A stretch of DNA of 23,991 bases from Saccoglossus kowalevskii. Its lineage: Eukaryota; Hemichordata; Enteropneusta; Harrimaniidae. The notes beneath the pieces are model-generated. The model was given only the letters and a program-made list of their open reading frames with translations, was not told where the DNA came from and did not search any database. The translations under genes were made by a program, and so were the position numbers. The stretch spans positions 762,532 to 786,522 of the forward strand of contig NW_003116946.1 of the NCBI RefSeq assembly GCF_000003605.2. The letters run 5' to 3'. Below, piece after piece: positions 1 through 8,889 of this stretch. The stretch's first letter is position 1. Every line of letters begins with the position of its first letter.

Positions 1-321
1 TGAGACATTATGTATTTACATAATAACACGGTTACATCTACAACACAAATATTGTGAATAGAAAACAACTCAGATGAGAACAAAAGGTGCCGAGGCTTCG
101 CAATTCGAATTTAACAACATTAGAAAAGCGTCATAAAAGAGGAGACCTGGTTATTTCTAAATGAGGGAAGTGTGTTGACAAAATTGATTACACAATCTTT
201 TTTATGACAGAGCTGGTGTATCCACATACAATCTCTTTGGTGACTCAAAGTGCGTCCACAAACGTCTTGATCTGTCAGAGTCTGTAGTTAAAGACTTAAG
301 TTAAGAATTTCAAGTTAAGAC
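1..321. other. 5' flanking DNA, no gene recognised
   Basis: AT-rich with scattered CpG. A minus-strand frame of about 57 codons with several Cys and His lies at roughly 133-300, but it has no family resemblance I can name. No polyadenylation signal or promoter for another gene was recognised. Confidence 0.4.
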
Positions 322-521
322 TTGACAAGCAAGTGCGTTTTAAAATGGTATGAATTTGTTTTCTGAACATTTATGAAATATTTATCTCGGAAGATGCTCA
401 CGCTTTTATTGGCTAAAGCCATTTGCTGAGGCGCATTGGACATGATGTACCCTAAACACGTGGAGATTGGTCTAGTGTTTTTCAACAAACATTTGAATGA
501 TATAGCTATTATATTGATATC

Positions 522-550
522 AAACAAATTCACGTCTTTATGAAACGCGC
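522..550 (+). repeat. Third copy of the inverted-end motif
   Basis: Matches 2107-2135 at 24 or more of 29 positions (shared AAACAAATTCACGTCTT, then ATGAAA and GC). It also forms an imperfect inverted repeat with 322-353, which would make 322-553 a small MITE by itself. Confidence 0.5.
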
Positions 551-745
551 TGTAAAAGAGATTCTATTCGTTTTGTGAATTAAAATAATAGTTTACCGTA
601 TAAATCTAGGATGTATTTTCACAGATTCATAGAGGAGACGCACACCCCCTCTAACCTCGTTGTTACTTGTACGACAGGGAGTTGGACAAACTTATGTATT
701 TTAATAAACTGTTAAATAATAAATTGTTATATAACTTTTCTTTTA

Positions 746-755
746 CCCCCCCCCC
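746..755 (+). repeat. Poly-C tract
   Basis: Ten consecutive C bases preceded by a T-rich run. Confidence 0.85.
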
Positions 756-779
756 TTTCCTGGTATCGATTTCAAGTAA

Positions 780-1038
780 TCACTGATCCTTGTTTATACC
801 ACTCTTTCCTTTATCACAACTTTGTCGCAAGGCCAGTAACGAACTCATCAGACTAGGAACTAGGTATAGCTTGAATAGCTTTGCTCTGAATATCTGTGAG
901 TTGTATGATGTCTGGATATCATCGCTGTATTGCCTCGACAGCCAATCCAACACAGCTTCCACTGTTTGCTTGGCCAAGCGCGTAGATGAAATAAGCACTC
1001 TGATTGGTTGTTGATAAACACAGCACTGTCACGTACAT
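780..1038 (-). other. GC-richer segment open on both strands; unrecognised
   Basis: Inside otherwise AT-rich DNA, this block is open for over 70 codons on both strands. The minus frame (from a TGA near 1032 to a stop near 780) has balanced codon use and reads as helix-like protein, for example AKQTVEAVLDWLSRQYSDD, but has no ATG. I recognise no family. It lies between the inverted arms at 322 and 2137, so it may be element cargo, a dispersed repeat or a decayed gene piece. A poly-C run (746-755) sits just outside it. Confidence 0.25.
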
Positions 1039-2137
1039 AGAATCCTAATGAAATAATTCAAGGTGATAGTGGAGTGCTTTGACGGAACATTCAGCAAACA
1101 TTCAGAATGGGAAATCGAAGTGTACAAAAATATTGGGGCCATATCATATCTGTTCGATATATGCAGAACACATCCCATGAAGTATTGCGATCACCATGAA
1201 AAATAATATAATTAGTTGGTATGGTCGTCAAATCAACCAATGACATTTTATACTAGGGCGACCTTATAAAATCCATTTCATGATTTCCCATGAATTGTCA
1301 CTAAATCCCCATGATGTTTACAGGGTCTGTGAGAGGTTTCCTACAGATCATACAAAGTGGGAATATAACTTTAAAGTCATCTCGCTACCTAAATAGTTGA
1401 TTATGGGTGCCACATTTCTAATTATGTGAACGGTTGGTTTGACATATTCAGTGGTTGTATTAGTAAAGTGTGTATCATTGTTCAAAAATAACAAATTGAA
1501 TTGAGTTGTATATGTCCTCTTGGTATCCTTCTCCTTATTTGGCCAGTGATGGCGGATGTCTGTCGCTCGTCGATCAAGATTCAAGAAAGTAATAAATTTA
1601 GACAGTATTTTGATTTCTTATGAAGATTATTGTTAAGTAAAACTTGTCTTTGTTTTGCACGATTTCATGAGCGTGGCAATAACAAGCTACAAAGTATGGG
1701 ATGATATCAGATTAATATTTTGATAAGAGATTGGAAGTTTGGTCTAAATTTTATGCTGAACAGCTAGTAGTTCAATCTATGAATTTTCCACACTTATTAA
1801 ATTAAACGATTTTTTAAAAATATTGCTTCGTTACTTGCTGACTTTTCTTTTCGTGTTTTCGTATTCAAAACCTTCCTAGAAAATGGCGAGCTGCTTGCAT
1901 TCGCACCAAATGATGGCGTATTTATGAGTAGAAAATAAAACCCCCAACTAAACCAAACATTGCGCGTTTAGGACGCGACGTAATCGACCAATGAATCGAG
2001 GGAGTCTGCAAATGGACGGCAACAAATTGGTTTTATAGCCAATAAAATCGTCTTTAGATTTGAATGAAGGAGTAAATGTTTCATAAATATTTTATAAATA
2101 TCCATAAAACAAATTCACGTCTTCATGAAATGCACAG

Positions 2138-2611
2138 TATGGTAATGTAAGAAAACACCGTTACTTTCCATATTATTGATAACAAAGTTGTTTTATTGAT
2201 GCGTTACCTTATTGCTCTTGGTCGGAATCTGTAACGATGCAATATCACGTATATGTTTACTCATTTAAAATATATTTGTCGAAAAAAATAAATATGTGGC
2301 TACGAAGTACTGTTTTTCTATTCCAGAAACCTTGTCAAAATTATAAATTCAGAAATCTGACTTGGTGGTTAAGCGTGTACGACTGTCGAACAAAATGCCA
2401 GACTCTAGTCACAATACGTTTCAGGATGCGTGTATTTCAACGGCTGCTGAGTTGTAAAAATAATATCAAGTTCGTTGTCACATCTTTTGTGTTCTGCGTA
2501 GATAACATCCTCATACGATAAGCATTCACTTTGAACAGCGCCCTCAAGAGACACAGTCCACTTTGCTTTCTAACTTGTAGTCAACGGGCAATAAATCCGG
2601 AGAATCAGTAC
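2138..2611. other. Proximal 5' flank, no gene recognised
   Basis: Contains a 94-codon open frame at 2237-2521 (+) of ordinary AT-rich composition with no family features. It could be part of an upstream 5' UTR or enhancer, but nothing specific is visible. Confidence 0.35.
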
Positions 2612-2677
2612 TTTTATTTTATTTTATTTTATTTTATTTTATTTTATTTTATTTTATTTTATTTTATTTTATTTTAT
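2612..2677 (+). repeat. (TTTTA)n microsatellite, about 13 copies
   Basis: About 66 bases of nearly perfect pentamer TTTTA. It ends about 190 bases upstream of the CpG-richer promoter zone. Such an array is expected to be length-variable between individuals. Confidence 0.95.
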
Positions 2678-2867
2678 GTATTCACTTGTTTGATCCTGAT
2701 TGCACATAATTAACCGAAAACAGACTTTTAATACATGTTTAGTATTTATAAGTAATGGAAATTGAAATCGATGTAAATTTTAACAGATAAATTAAAAGTC
2801 ACAAGCATTTATTTCACGTTCTTGATTGTGAAATAAAAGTTTTGCTTGCGGGATATCAAGTAATAGT

Positions 2868-3003
2868 ATGCCCTCTGGTGTTGACAAACGGCCATGCGCA
2901 GGTACCTCGTCAACACACATAGCTGCCGACTCTACGAAGTTCGTTCAATGTGTAAGTTGTCTTCACCGGTCCAATGCCTCTATCCCGCCAGTGTCCGTTC
3001 GTC
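2868..3003 (+). promoter_or_regulatory. CpG-richer promoter / 5' UTR zone with NRF1-like site
   Basis: Base composition changes abruptly from AT-rich flanking DNA to a CpG-containing stretch that continues through the first exon to about 3410. It has CATGCGCA at 2893-2900, which matches the core of the NRF1 (Nrf/NRF-1) motif, and a second palindromic core CGCATGCG lies just inside the intron at 3179-3186. No convincing TATA box is seen immediately upstream, as is usual for housekeeping CpG promoters. The transcription start cannot be placed from sequence. An ATG at 2868 (A at -3) opens a 70-codon frame that overlaps the main start and ends at 3080; if it lies in the mRNA it would be an overlapping upstream ORF. 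A GTAAGT at 2952-2957 is a possible but unproven 5' UTR donor. Confidence 0.45.
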
Positions 3004-3132
3004 ATGAGACGGAAGCGGAAAATTTCTTTGGCATTCCTGGGTATTTGGATCGTCGGTGTAGTCTTCTACTCACAGATTAACGGCAGCAGAGACGGCTCGA
3101 ACTCGAACGTCGTGTTCTCCGAGGAAGATCAG
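3004..3132 (+). CDS. GALNT2: First coding exon of a GALNT2-like polypeptide N-acetylgalactosaminyltransferase (partial gene)
   Basis: Encodes 43 residues and stops at a good splice donor (CAG|GTAAAG, GT at 3133) in phase 0. Visible layout: basic cytoplasmic tail MRRKRK (1-6), a hydrophobic signal-anchor at about 7-23 containing Trp15 and Gly18, then a polar stem with an N-G-S sequon at 26-28 and acidic residues at the end (EED). This is the Golgi type II anchor layout. Remembered human GALNT2 begins [20 protein letters not shown], which aligns without gaps and shares M1, R2, R3, L9, F11, W15 and G18. GALNT2 starts mucin-type O-glycosylation by moving GalNAc from UDP-GalNAc to Ser/Thr in the Golgi; the catalytic and ricin-type lectin domains would lie on later exons, outside the window. 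Start choice: the frame is closed by TAA at 2953-2955, leaving ATGs at 2974 and 3004. The 3004 ATG has G at -3 and gives the family-like N-terminus; the 2974 ATG has C at -3 and would add ten residues (MPLSRQCPFV). Another Golgi type II glycosyltransferase remains possible because the match rests on a short anchor. Confidence 0.62.
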
Positions 3133-3178
3133 GTAAAGTCCAATTTGTTATTTTGGGTTTTAGAGTAAATACATTTTA

Positions 3179-3186
3179 CGCATGCG
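3179..3186. promoter_or_regulatory. NRF1-like palindromic core downstream of exon 1
   Basis: CGCATGCG is a perfect palindrome matching the centre of the NRF1 consensus. It lies 47 bases after the exon 1 donor and pairs with the CATGCGCA at 2893-2900 on the other side of the exon. Two such CpG words close to one first exon are unlikely in otherwise CpG-poor sequence, but binding is inference. Confidence 0.35.
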
Positions 3187-4461
3187 GGTAAGCGCTATCA
3201 ATGGCTAAAGATAGCGGTGTACGGGTTGAGTTTGCTTCATGTACTAATTTAGACGGAGCGTTACATGCATTGCTAGTTGTTGATGATATAGAACAGTTTG
3301 AACCAAGTCCAAGATTCTCGCGTAGCTGTTGGGGTCACGTAGGTCAAGATACACCAAGTTGTGCATCTGAATTACAGCCAGCGCTATATGACTATGGGAG
3401 TGGTGGTTGCTAAAACTACATGTATCTGTACCGGTAATACCGGCATTATGTTATTTTACAAATTCACCTAATTATTGCACAATTTAATACTAAAATATTT
3501 GTATTTAATGGTGGTGGTGCTCTTTATGAGTATAATTGTTATAGCCAGGTTAGTTCCCTTATACTTCTGGTTAGTATGGTGTCAGTTAAAAACGTGTGCA
3601 CCACAGCTTTTTTTTCAGAATATTAGAAAAAAGGCATCCATGTGCATCAATTTTAGAAATCAAATTAACCAGAAAGGTTTATTAAATATCACAAAATGTA
3701 TATGGGGAATGGTGAAGCTCTCAAATTTAGTAACACTCAAAAAAAAAAATCCACAGAGTGCACAATATACTGGTATAAATGGTTATATTGATCTGTTGTA
3801 TTGATATAAATGTTTTAAATATTTTATGTGTAGAGTGTAGTGTCTACACTAGGAGATACTAGACATTAATTAATGATGCGAGTAACAATTAATTCATTAT
3901 ATGTCCAAATAGTTTGGTGTAATTTGACCAATTACTTTGGTGAATTAATTTGTAATATAAACAAAAAGGCAAAACAGAAGACAGATTGAATTTCCAGTAG
4001 AATGACTAGGTATAGGTTTGGTGAAATACTAGTTATTTATTGCTCTTTAGAATATATTTCCATGTGAGTTACTCGAAAACAAACTTATACTGATATTTCT
4101 GGTGAAAAATGACGTTATTTTTGCTTGTTGTATGAAAATAGAAACGAATATTCTTGTCTTATCTTACCTTTTGATTCTATTATTTGTTTTCAAACACAGA
4201 TTTTAAATAAAAAATAAACCTACAATTGTTTTTTTTTTGTATGTTGATTAAAAAATGCCAAGTAAAATCGTTAAGTTGAGAGTATTAAAACATCTTTTTA
4301 ATGATGAACGTGCATTCTGTGAATTCTTCCTAGACATGTGCTAGAAAAGCATATTTATAAACCTGGAGGCTTATTCATGGGATACACCAACTTAAATATG
4401 CCATTGCATTTTGTAACCTAGTTTATTATGACCTAGGGTAACCATAATCAGCTGAGGCTGA
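3187..4461. other. Intron 1, proximal part
   Basis: CpG-richer to about 3410, then AT-rich. A 70-codon ATG frame at 3201-3413 (+) is unrecognised and probably chance in the CpG island tail. A 7-bp hairpin (AGTGTAG/CTACACT) lies near 3833-3850. Nothing else is supported. Confidence 0.4.
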
Positions 4462-4641
4462 TATCAAAAATTATATTTGGATTCTTTCGGCAAGTTATTG
4501 ATATTGGCTGTAGCCAAGGACAACAATGGGAAGGACAATTCCACTGGCCGAGATTGCGACGAATGCGACTTTGGGATAACCTTGGTTAAGTTTTGTGTTA
4601 TAGTAGTGGGTTATTTTAATGCCTGCATTTTTCTTAATTAA
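4462..4641 (+). other. GC-richer open patch in intron 1
   Basis: Open for 59 codons between TGA (4459-4461) and TAA (4639-4641), without an ATG. The core at about 4504-4590 is clearly richer in G, C and CpG than its surroundings and reads AKDNNGKDNSTGRDCDECD in this frame. No good splice acceptor and donor pair frames it. It could be a conserved non-coding element, an old repeat or an unproven exon. A short palindrome TTGGCTGTAGCCAA is at 4504-4517. Confidence 0.2.
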
Positions 4642-7600
4642 TTAATAATATGTTGATGTTGGATGTTATTTTTACACAAAATAAACTGTATTGTTATTCA
4701 AAATTTACATCAATTCTGATTATCATACCACAAATTTTTCTGTAAAAATATTGTTTTTACTCAATATTTAAATGGTGGATGTTAAATGTTGAATTTATAC
4801 TGTAACGAGTCAAAGTGATTGCTTTGTACATAATACAACTCTCTGTCTGATTGCATGCTGTTACCAAACCATATAAAATGATATGTTTTATTTTGCCTGC
4901 TACACTGAATTTTAGATAGCCATGCACCAATTTTATAATAAATATTTATAAAGGTTATGTAACCATCAAAACGTTGATGATTTTCTGAAATTCATTGTAG
5001 TTTCATTGTATTCACATCTCATTTTGAATATTAAATAATAAATCTCAATATGAATTTTACACAGTGCTGCCAAATTTTGTGCCATTCTTTAAATTCCAAT
5101 GTTTGCCATACAAATTTGTCTGAAATGAGGGGAATATTGATATTTTGATTGATAGTAACTGAAGTAAGATGTACCGGTATACACGGTTTGTGTTAAATAC
5201 CGATCATAACAGGTGACATTGACAAATAATGAATAGTGTTAAATTAAGTTCAGGAGAGATTTGTCGTGTTAGCTAAGGGCTCTTTAAGCTTACTATATTT
5301 CATCATTAAAGTTGTCTGCTATTTTACGCATCAATAGAAAACTAATTGTTATAACTCGGCTTAAAATCTATTGTGTATTATATTTTTTATTGAGAGCAAT
5401 GGCAACATCTGTCGCTGTAACTTTGCATATTATTTCTGTTATACAAAAATAGTTTATAGTAAAATTGAATTATTGTTTGTTTATTCAGATACTTAAAGCA
5501 CCATGTGTTCAATATGAGTCCCATGCCACATATACAACACATGCTAATTTGAACGAGTTCTGCGAGACACAGCAGCATACTAGAAGAATGTGGACTTTAA
5601 AAAAAAAAATATTTTTGCTAACGTTTTAAAGCGGCTTATTTTTAACAGCAATCCTGTCTTGTTTATTGTTCTGTCTACAATGCAATTATGTTAATAAATT
5701 GAACTGGAATGGCCAAGTGTAACTGGAGAACGTGCAGGTAGACTATCGTGACTTGCATGCCGCTTGGTGGACTTTCACTCTGTATCTTGTGATTGCATGT
5801 TCGTATTTCAACAACTTCCTTTCTGAATGAGCGTTGAATGACTTACAGCCAGACATGTATTAGATAAGAACCCAATGAAGATGAAATGGACAAGATAAAA
5901 CATCAGGCCAATGAAATGTTATCTTGTCTACATCTGTAATAGTGATGTGTTTTGATGCTGTATGCAGTTATGTAGCAGATACTGTAGGCATGTAATTGAT
6001 CTCGGAGCGTAAAGGAAACGGGACACACAAAAAGATAACGTTGTGTACCTGTATGTCATTTGAAATAGAACTCACTGATGATGCGTTGAATGATTTAATA
6101 TAATCTTCTTTGTCACCTGTCAATCATTACACGGTATTATTTGATTACACTAAATGATAACAATCTTGAAGACTTGCAACTGAAATTGCATTCACCCCAC
6201 TGTTGCCATAGTAATGATTGCAATCTCTCAATTTCATTATTTTATAATATTTCTGAAAATAAAGATACTCGTATTTCTTTTTTAGTTGATATACAAATTA
6301 TTTAATATTATTTAAATAATATACACAAAGAAAAACATTCACTTGAAAATATAAGTGAAATTTTAAGTAGGCATGCTTGACATTAAACCATGCACAGATC
6401 TTGACTTCATTCTCTCACTTGTCTATCTTTCACTCTGGTTACATATTATATGCATGACTTACACAAAGAGTTGATTTTATAAAATCCACCCTAAGGCCAA
6501 TCATTGTCTTCATTTTCTCACAGCATTCTCTGTGTAATTGCAGCACAGCGTCTAGAGTAACATGGTGAAAGAACAGCTATAGTTTGTGCATGTGATGAGA
6601 TGGAAAGATGATATCTATACATGGCTGCACTATTTATATAAACCAACATACTTAAAGCATATACAGTGTAAATACATGCTTTAGAACATCTGGTCTCAAA
6701 TTTGAGATGTGTATACAGTATATATGCTATTGAATTTATCACATTGAAAGCAACATGTTAATTTTGAAGGCTGTGATGTATCATACTGAATATCTATATA
6801 TGTCTTGACAAACTTTATAAATGCTTCGGCCAGACTTGATTAGCTATTTTTTAGCTCCATGATTTGATATGATTTGCTTTTTGAGAGATTATAAACAGCA
6901 AGTGAGGGTATTTCATAAAAAGTAGCATATTTGACAGAAGCATAAGTAGTGCCAGATATAAGACCTTGCTTCAGCCAATCAGATTACTAGATTCAGACTA
7001 ACCATGTTACAACGGGATGTTCCCACCCATCTCAATGTGTATTCCATTTGTTGGGTCAAAGTTTGCTGACTTTATACTCAGTCAGGGTCAGTGGAATAGG
7101 TTACTGTCTTTCTTTGTGAAGGAGTGTTCTATACATGCAGGTTTAACACCTTACACTGACTTACAAAGCTTGTACTGTTGCTTTACCAACAATGCATCAG
7201 TGAACACTTCCCAACAAACAATCAGCAATGGTTTAAGGTACAAATGTTTTCAGATAATAATTACATGTTTAGTTAATATTCCTAAATATTTTGTTAAATT
7301 TGTTTTAGTTTTATTCCACACATCTGATACACTCTCATGTATTGTATTTTTAGACAATTTAAAATATATCTCCAACTTCATTGAATACAAATAAATTTAT
7401 GATTGAAATGTAATTTAAAAACAATTATTTTCTATTTGAGATCAAATATTTTCTATTTCTGACCTTACTGTGGTGGAGCTAATTATTTTATCTATAATTG
7501 CTATTCACTGCTAATGTTCTAGTCGTTAAATTCTTCACCACACCTGATTAATATAATCAAAAATCATGACTCTCTGTAGATTTGATTGTCTTTAGCTGAC

Positions 7601-8837
7601 GCAGCAAGTGCGTTTTGGAAAGAATGAGAAAAGAATGGAATTAGGAATACATTTCACCCTTCATTTGAAATTGCTACGTGTTGAAGCTATATTGTGTGGA
7701 AGTGTACGTGACTTTTATAGCAAGGACTGCTTTGCTGAGTTTTTCTTTTGCAGGGATTTCAATTGAAAGGAAAATTGATGTGTTTCATTCATTCCTCTGA
7801 ATTCAATGAGCACGAAGCATAGTATAAAAATGAATGAGATTTCTTAGTCCCCAGACTATTGGGAAATAGATACAGATCGTAAATGGAATGTTGACTGTGC
7901 CTTATAAAAATGATAATAATTGAGTAAAGTGAAAAAGAAATGAAACTGAAAGGAGAAAATGTGTTTCTTAACTCGTATATAGGATTCTAACTACTTATAA
8001 ATGTCGTAAGATTTCCGTGCATCACACTGGATGTACGTATCACCTGTCACATTTGAGATGAAATCCAACCATGGATTAAAGAAAACTAATAGACTGATTA
8101 TCCCAAGACTAATCAATGATTTTTCATTGTACAAAATTAAGTACAAAATAGCAGCAATTATTTTGATCACTGAATCCCTTAAATAATCACTGATATGATA
8201 CACACCTAATCTATAGCAGTACTTTTAAAAGTTTAATACTCAATCTTACGCTAGGTATATTGTAATTCTGAGGCTCATTTTTGTAATCTTTCTGTGATTA
8301 TCTTATACATTGTACATAGTTTATTTTATCTGACAACTTTTCTAAATATATCTATACTAGCTTTTAAAGACCCTAGCGGCAATCACCTGGACAACATTTT
8401 ACATAAAACTGTTTCTACGCTAGAAGTTCATTTGCCTTGCTAACTCGTTGACAAAGTCGTTGATAACAGATATTTTCTGGAAATTGGATGTGTAGGATGT
8501 ATAAGAATACTGATCTATTACTATAAAGGTCACGTCTTGATGACCTAACAAGACAACATTAATCATAGTGAATTCTACCAGCCAGCATTCTGTGTTTAGA
8601 GAATGTCATGTACAACATATTCTGTAGTCTATCAAACAGATTTATGGTGTTCAGTAAATAATAAATTTAATGCTAAGCTTCGTCTCCCTGGGAATTGTCT
8701 TCTCTTTCACATGGGTGGTATCTTCCTAAAAATACCCACTGCCATTGTGTAAGTCATCTTAAGTGTATGTGTATGTATGAATAGAATAGAATAATGCTTT
8801 AATGATACCGTAAAGAAAGAGTTAACATTTCCTTTTA
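4642..8837. other. Intron 1, AT-rich stretch without recognised genes
   Basis: Mostly AT-rich unique-looking sequence. The longest frame is 125 codons at 7017-7394 (+), ATG-started, but without a recognisable domain and within what chance allows for this base composition. A 14-bp AT palindrome (ATTATTTAAATAAT) lies near 6307-6320, and an X-box-like site is at 6202-6215. Confidence 0.45.
6202..6215 (+). promoter_or_regulatory. Near-consensus RFX X-box
   Basis: GTTGCCATAGTAAT matches the X-box pattern RYYNYY-WW-RRNRAC except for the final base. It is listed because a perfect X-box lies 3.4 kb further on in the same intron. Confidence 0.2.
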
Positions 8838-8838
8838 G

Positions 8839-8889
8839 GTATGTGTGTGTGTGTTGCTGCTGTCATGGTGTCATGGAGGGGGGGGGGGG
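8839..8889 (+). repeat. (TG)n stretch followed by poly-G tract
   Basis: A short TG dinucleotide run (about 8842-8854) is followed by twelve consecutive G bases at 8878-8889. Poly-G of this length may fold as a G-rich structure and is prone to sequencing length error. Confidence 0.85.

Larger units (their letters stand above)
322..2137. mobile_element. Candidate DNA transposon or pair of MITEs with imperfect inverted ends
   Basis: The segment 351-385 is the inverted complement of 2083-2117 with 31 of 35 positions equal. Weaker inverted similarity continues outward to about 322 and 2137 and inward to a shared TTTTATTGGCT word (404-414 on plus; complement at 2037-2047). A third copy of the end motif (AAACAAATTCACGTCTT) sits at 522-538 in the same orientation as the right end. 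So the structure is either one element of about 1.8 kb with long inverted ends and an internal copy, or two small MITE-like elements (322 to about 553, and one ending near 2137). No transposase domain was recognised inside and I could not see a clear target-site duplication, so the superfamily is unknown. Confidence 0.4.

Noticed and set aside
133-303. Cys/His-containing minus-strand frame near the left edge, as a possible last exon of an upstream gene
   Set aside because: The spacing fits no zinc-binding family I know, the candidate acceptor has a weak pyrimidine tract and no polyadenylation signal was seen.
2237-2521. 94-codon plus-strand frame upstream of the promoter
   Set aside because: No domain or codon bias; not linked to the exon by a visible splice pattern.
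3201-3413. 70-codon ATG frame just after exon 1
   Set aside because: Sits in the CpG-richer tail of the promoter island, has T at -3, no family resemblance and no GALNT2-like continuation.
3475-3804. 109-codon frame with a hydrophobic N-terminus
   Set aside because: It does not begin with ATG, its composition follows the AT-rich background and no domain is visible.
4545-4590. tRNA-like A box (TGGCCGAG) suggesting a tRNA or tRNA-derived SINE
   Set aside because: No matching B box or cloverleaf follows.
7017-7394. 125-codon ATG-started frame
   Set aside because: No recognisable domain; a frame of this length is plausible by chance in 24 kb read in six frames, and it lies within the intron without promoter or splice support.
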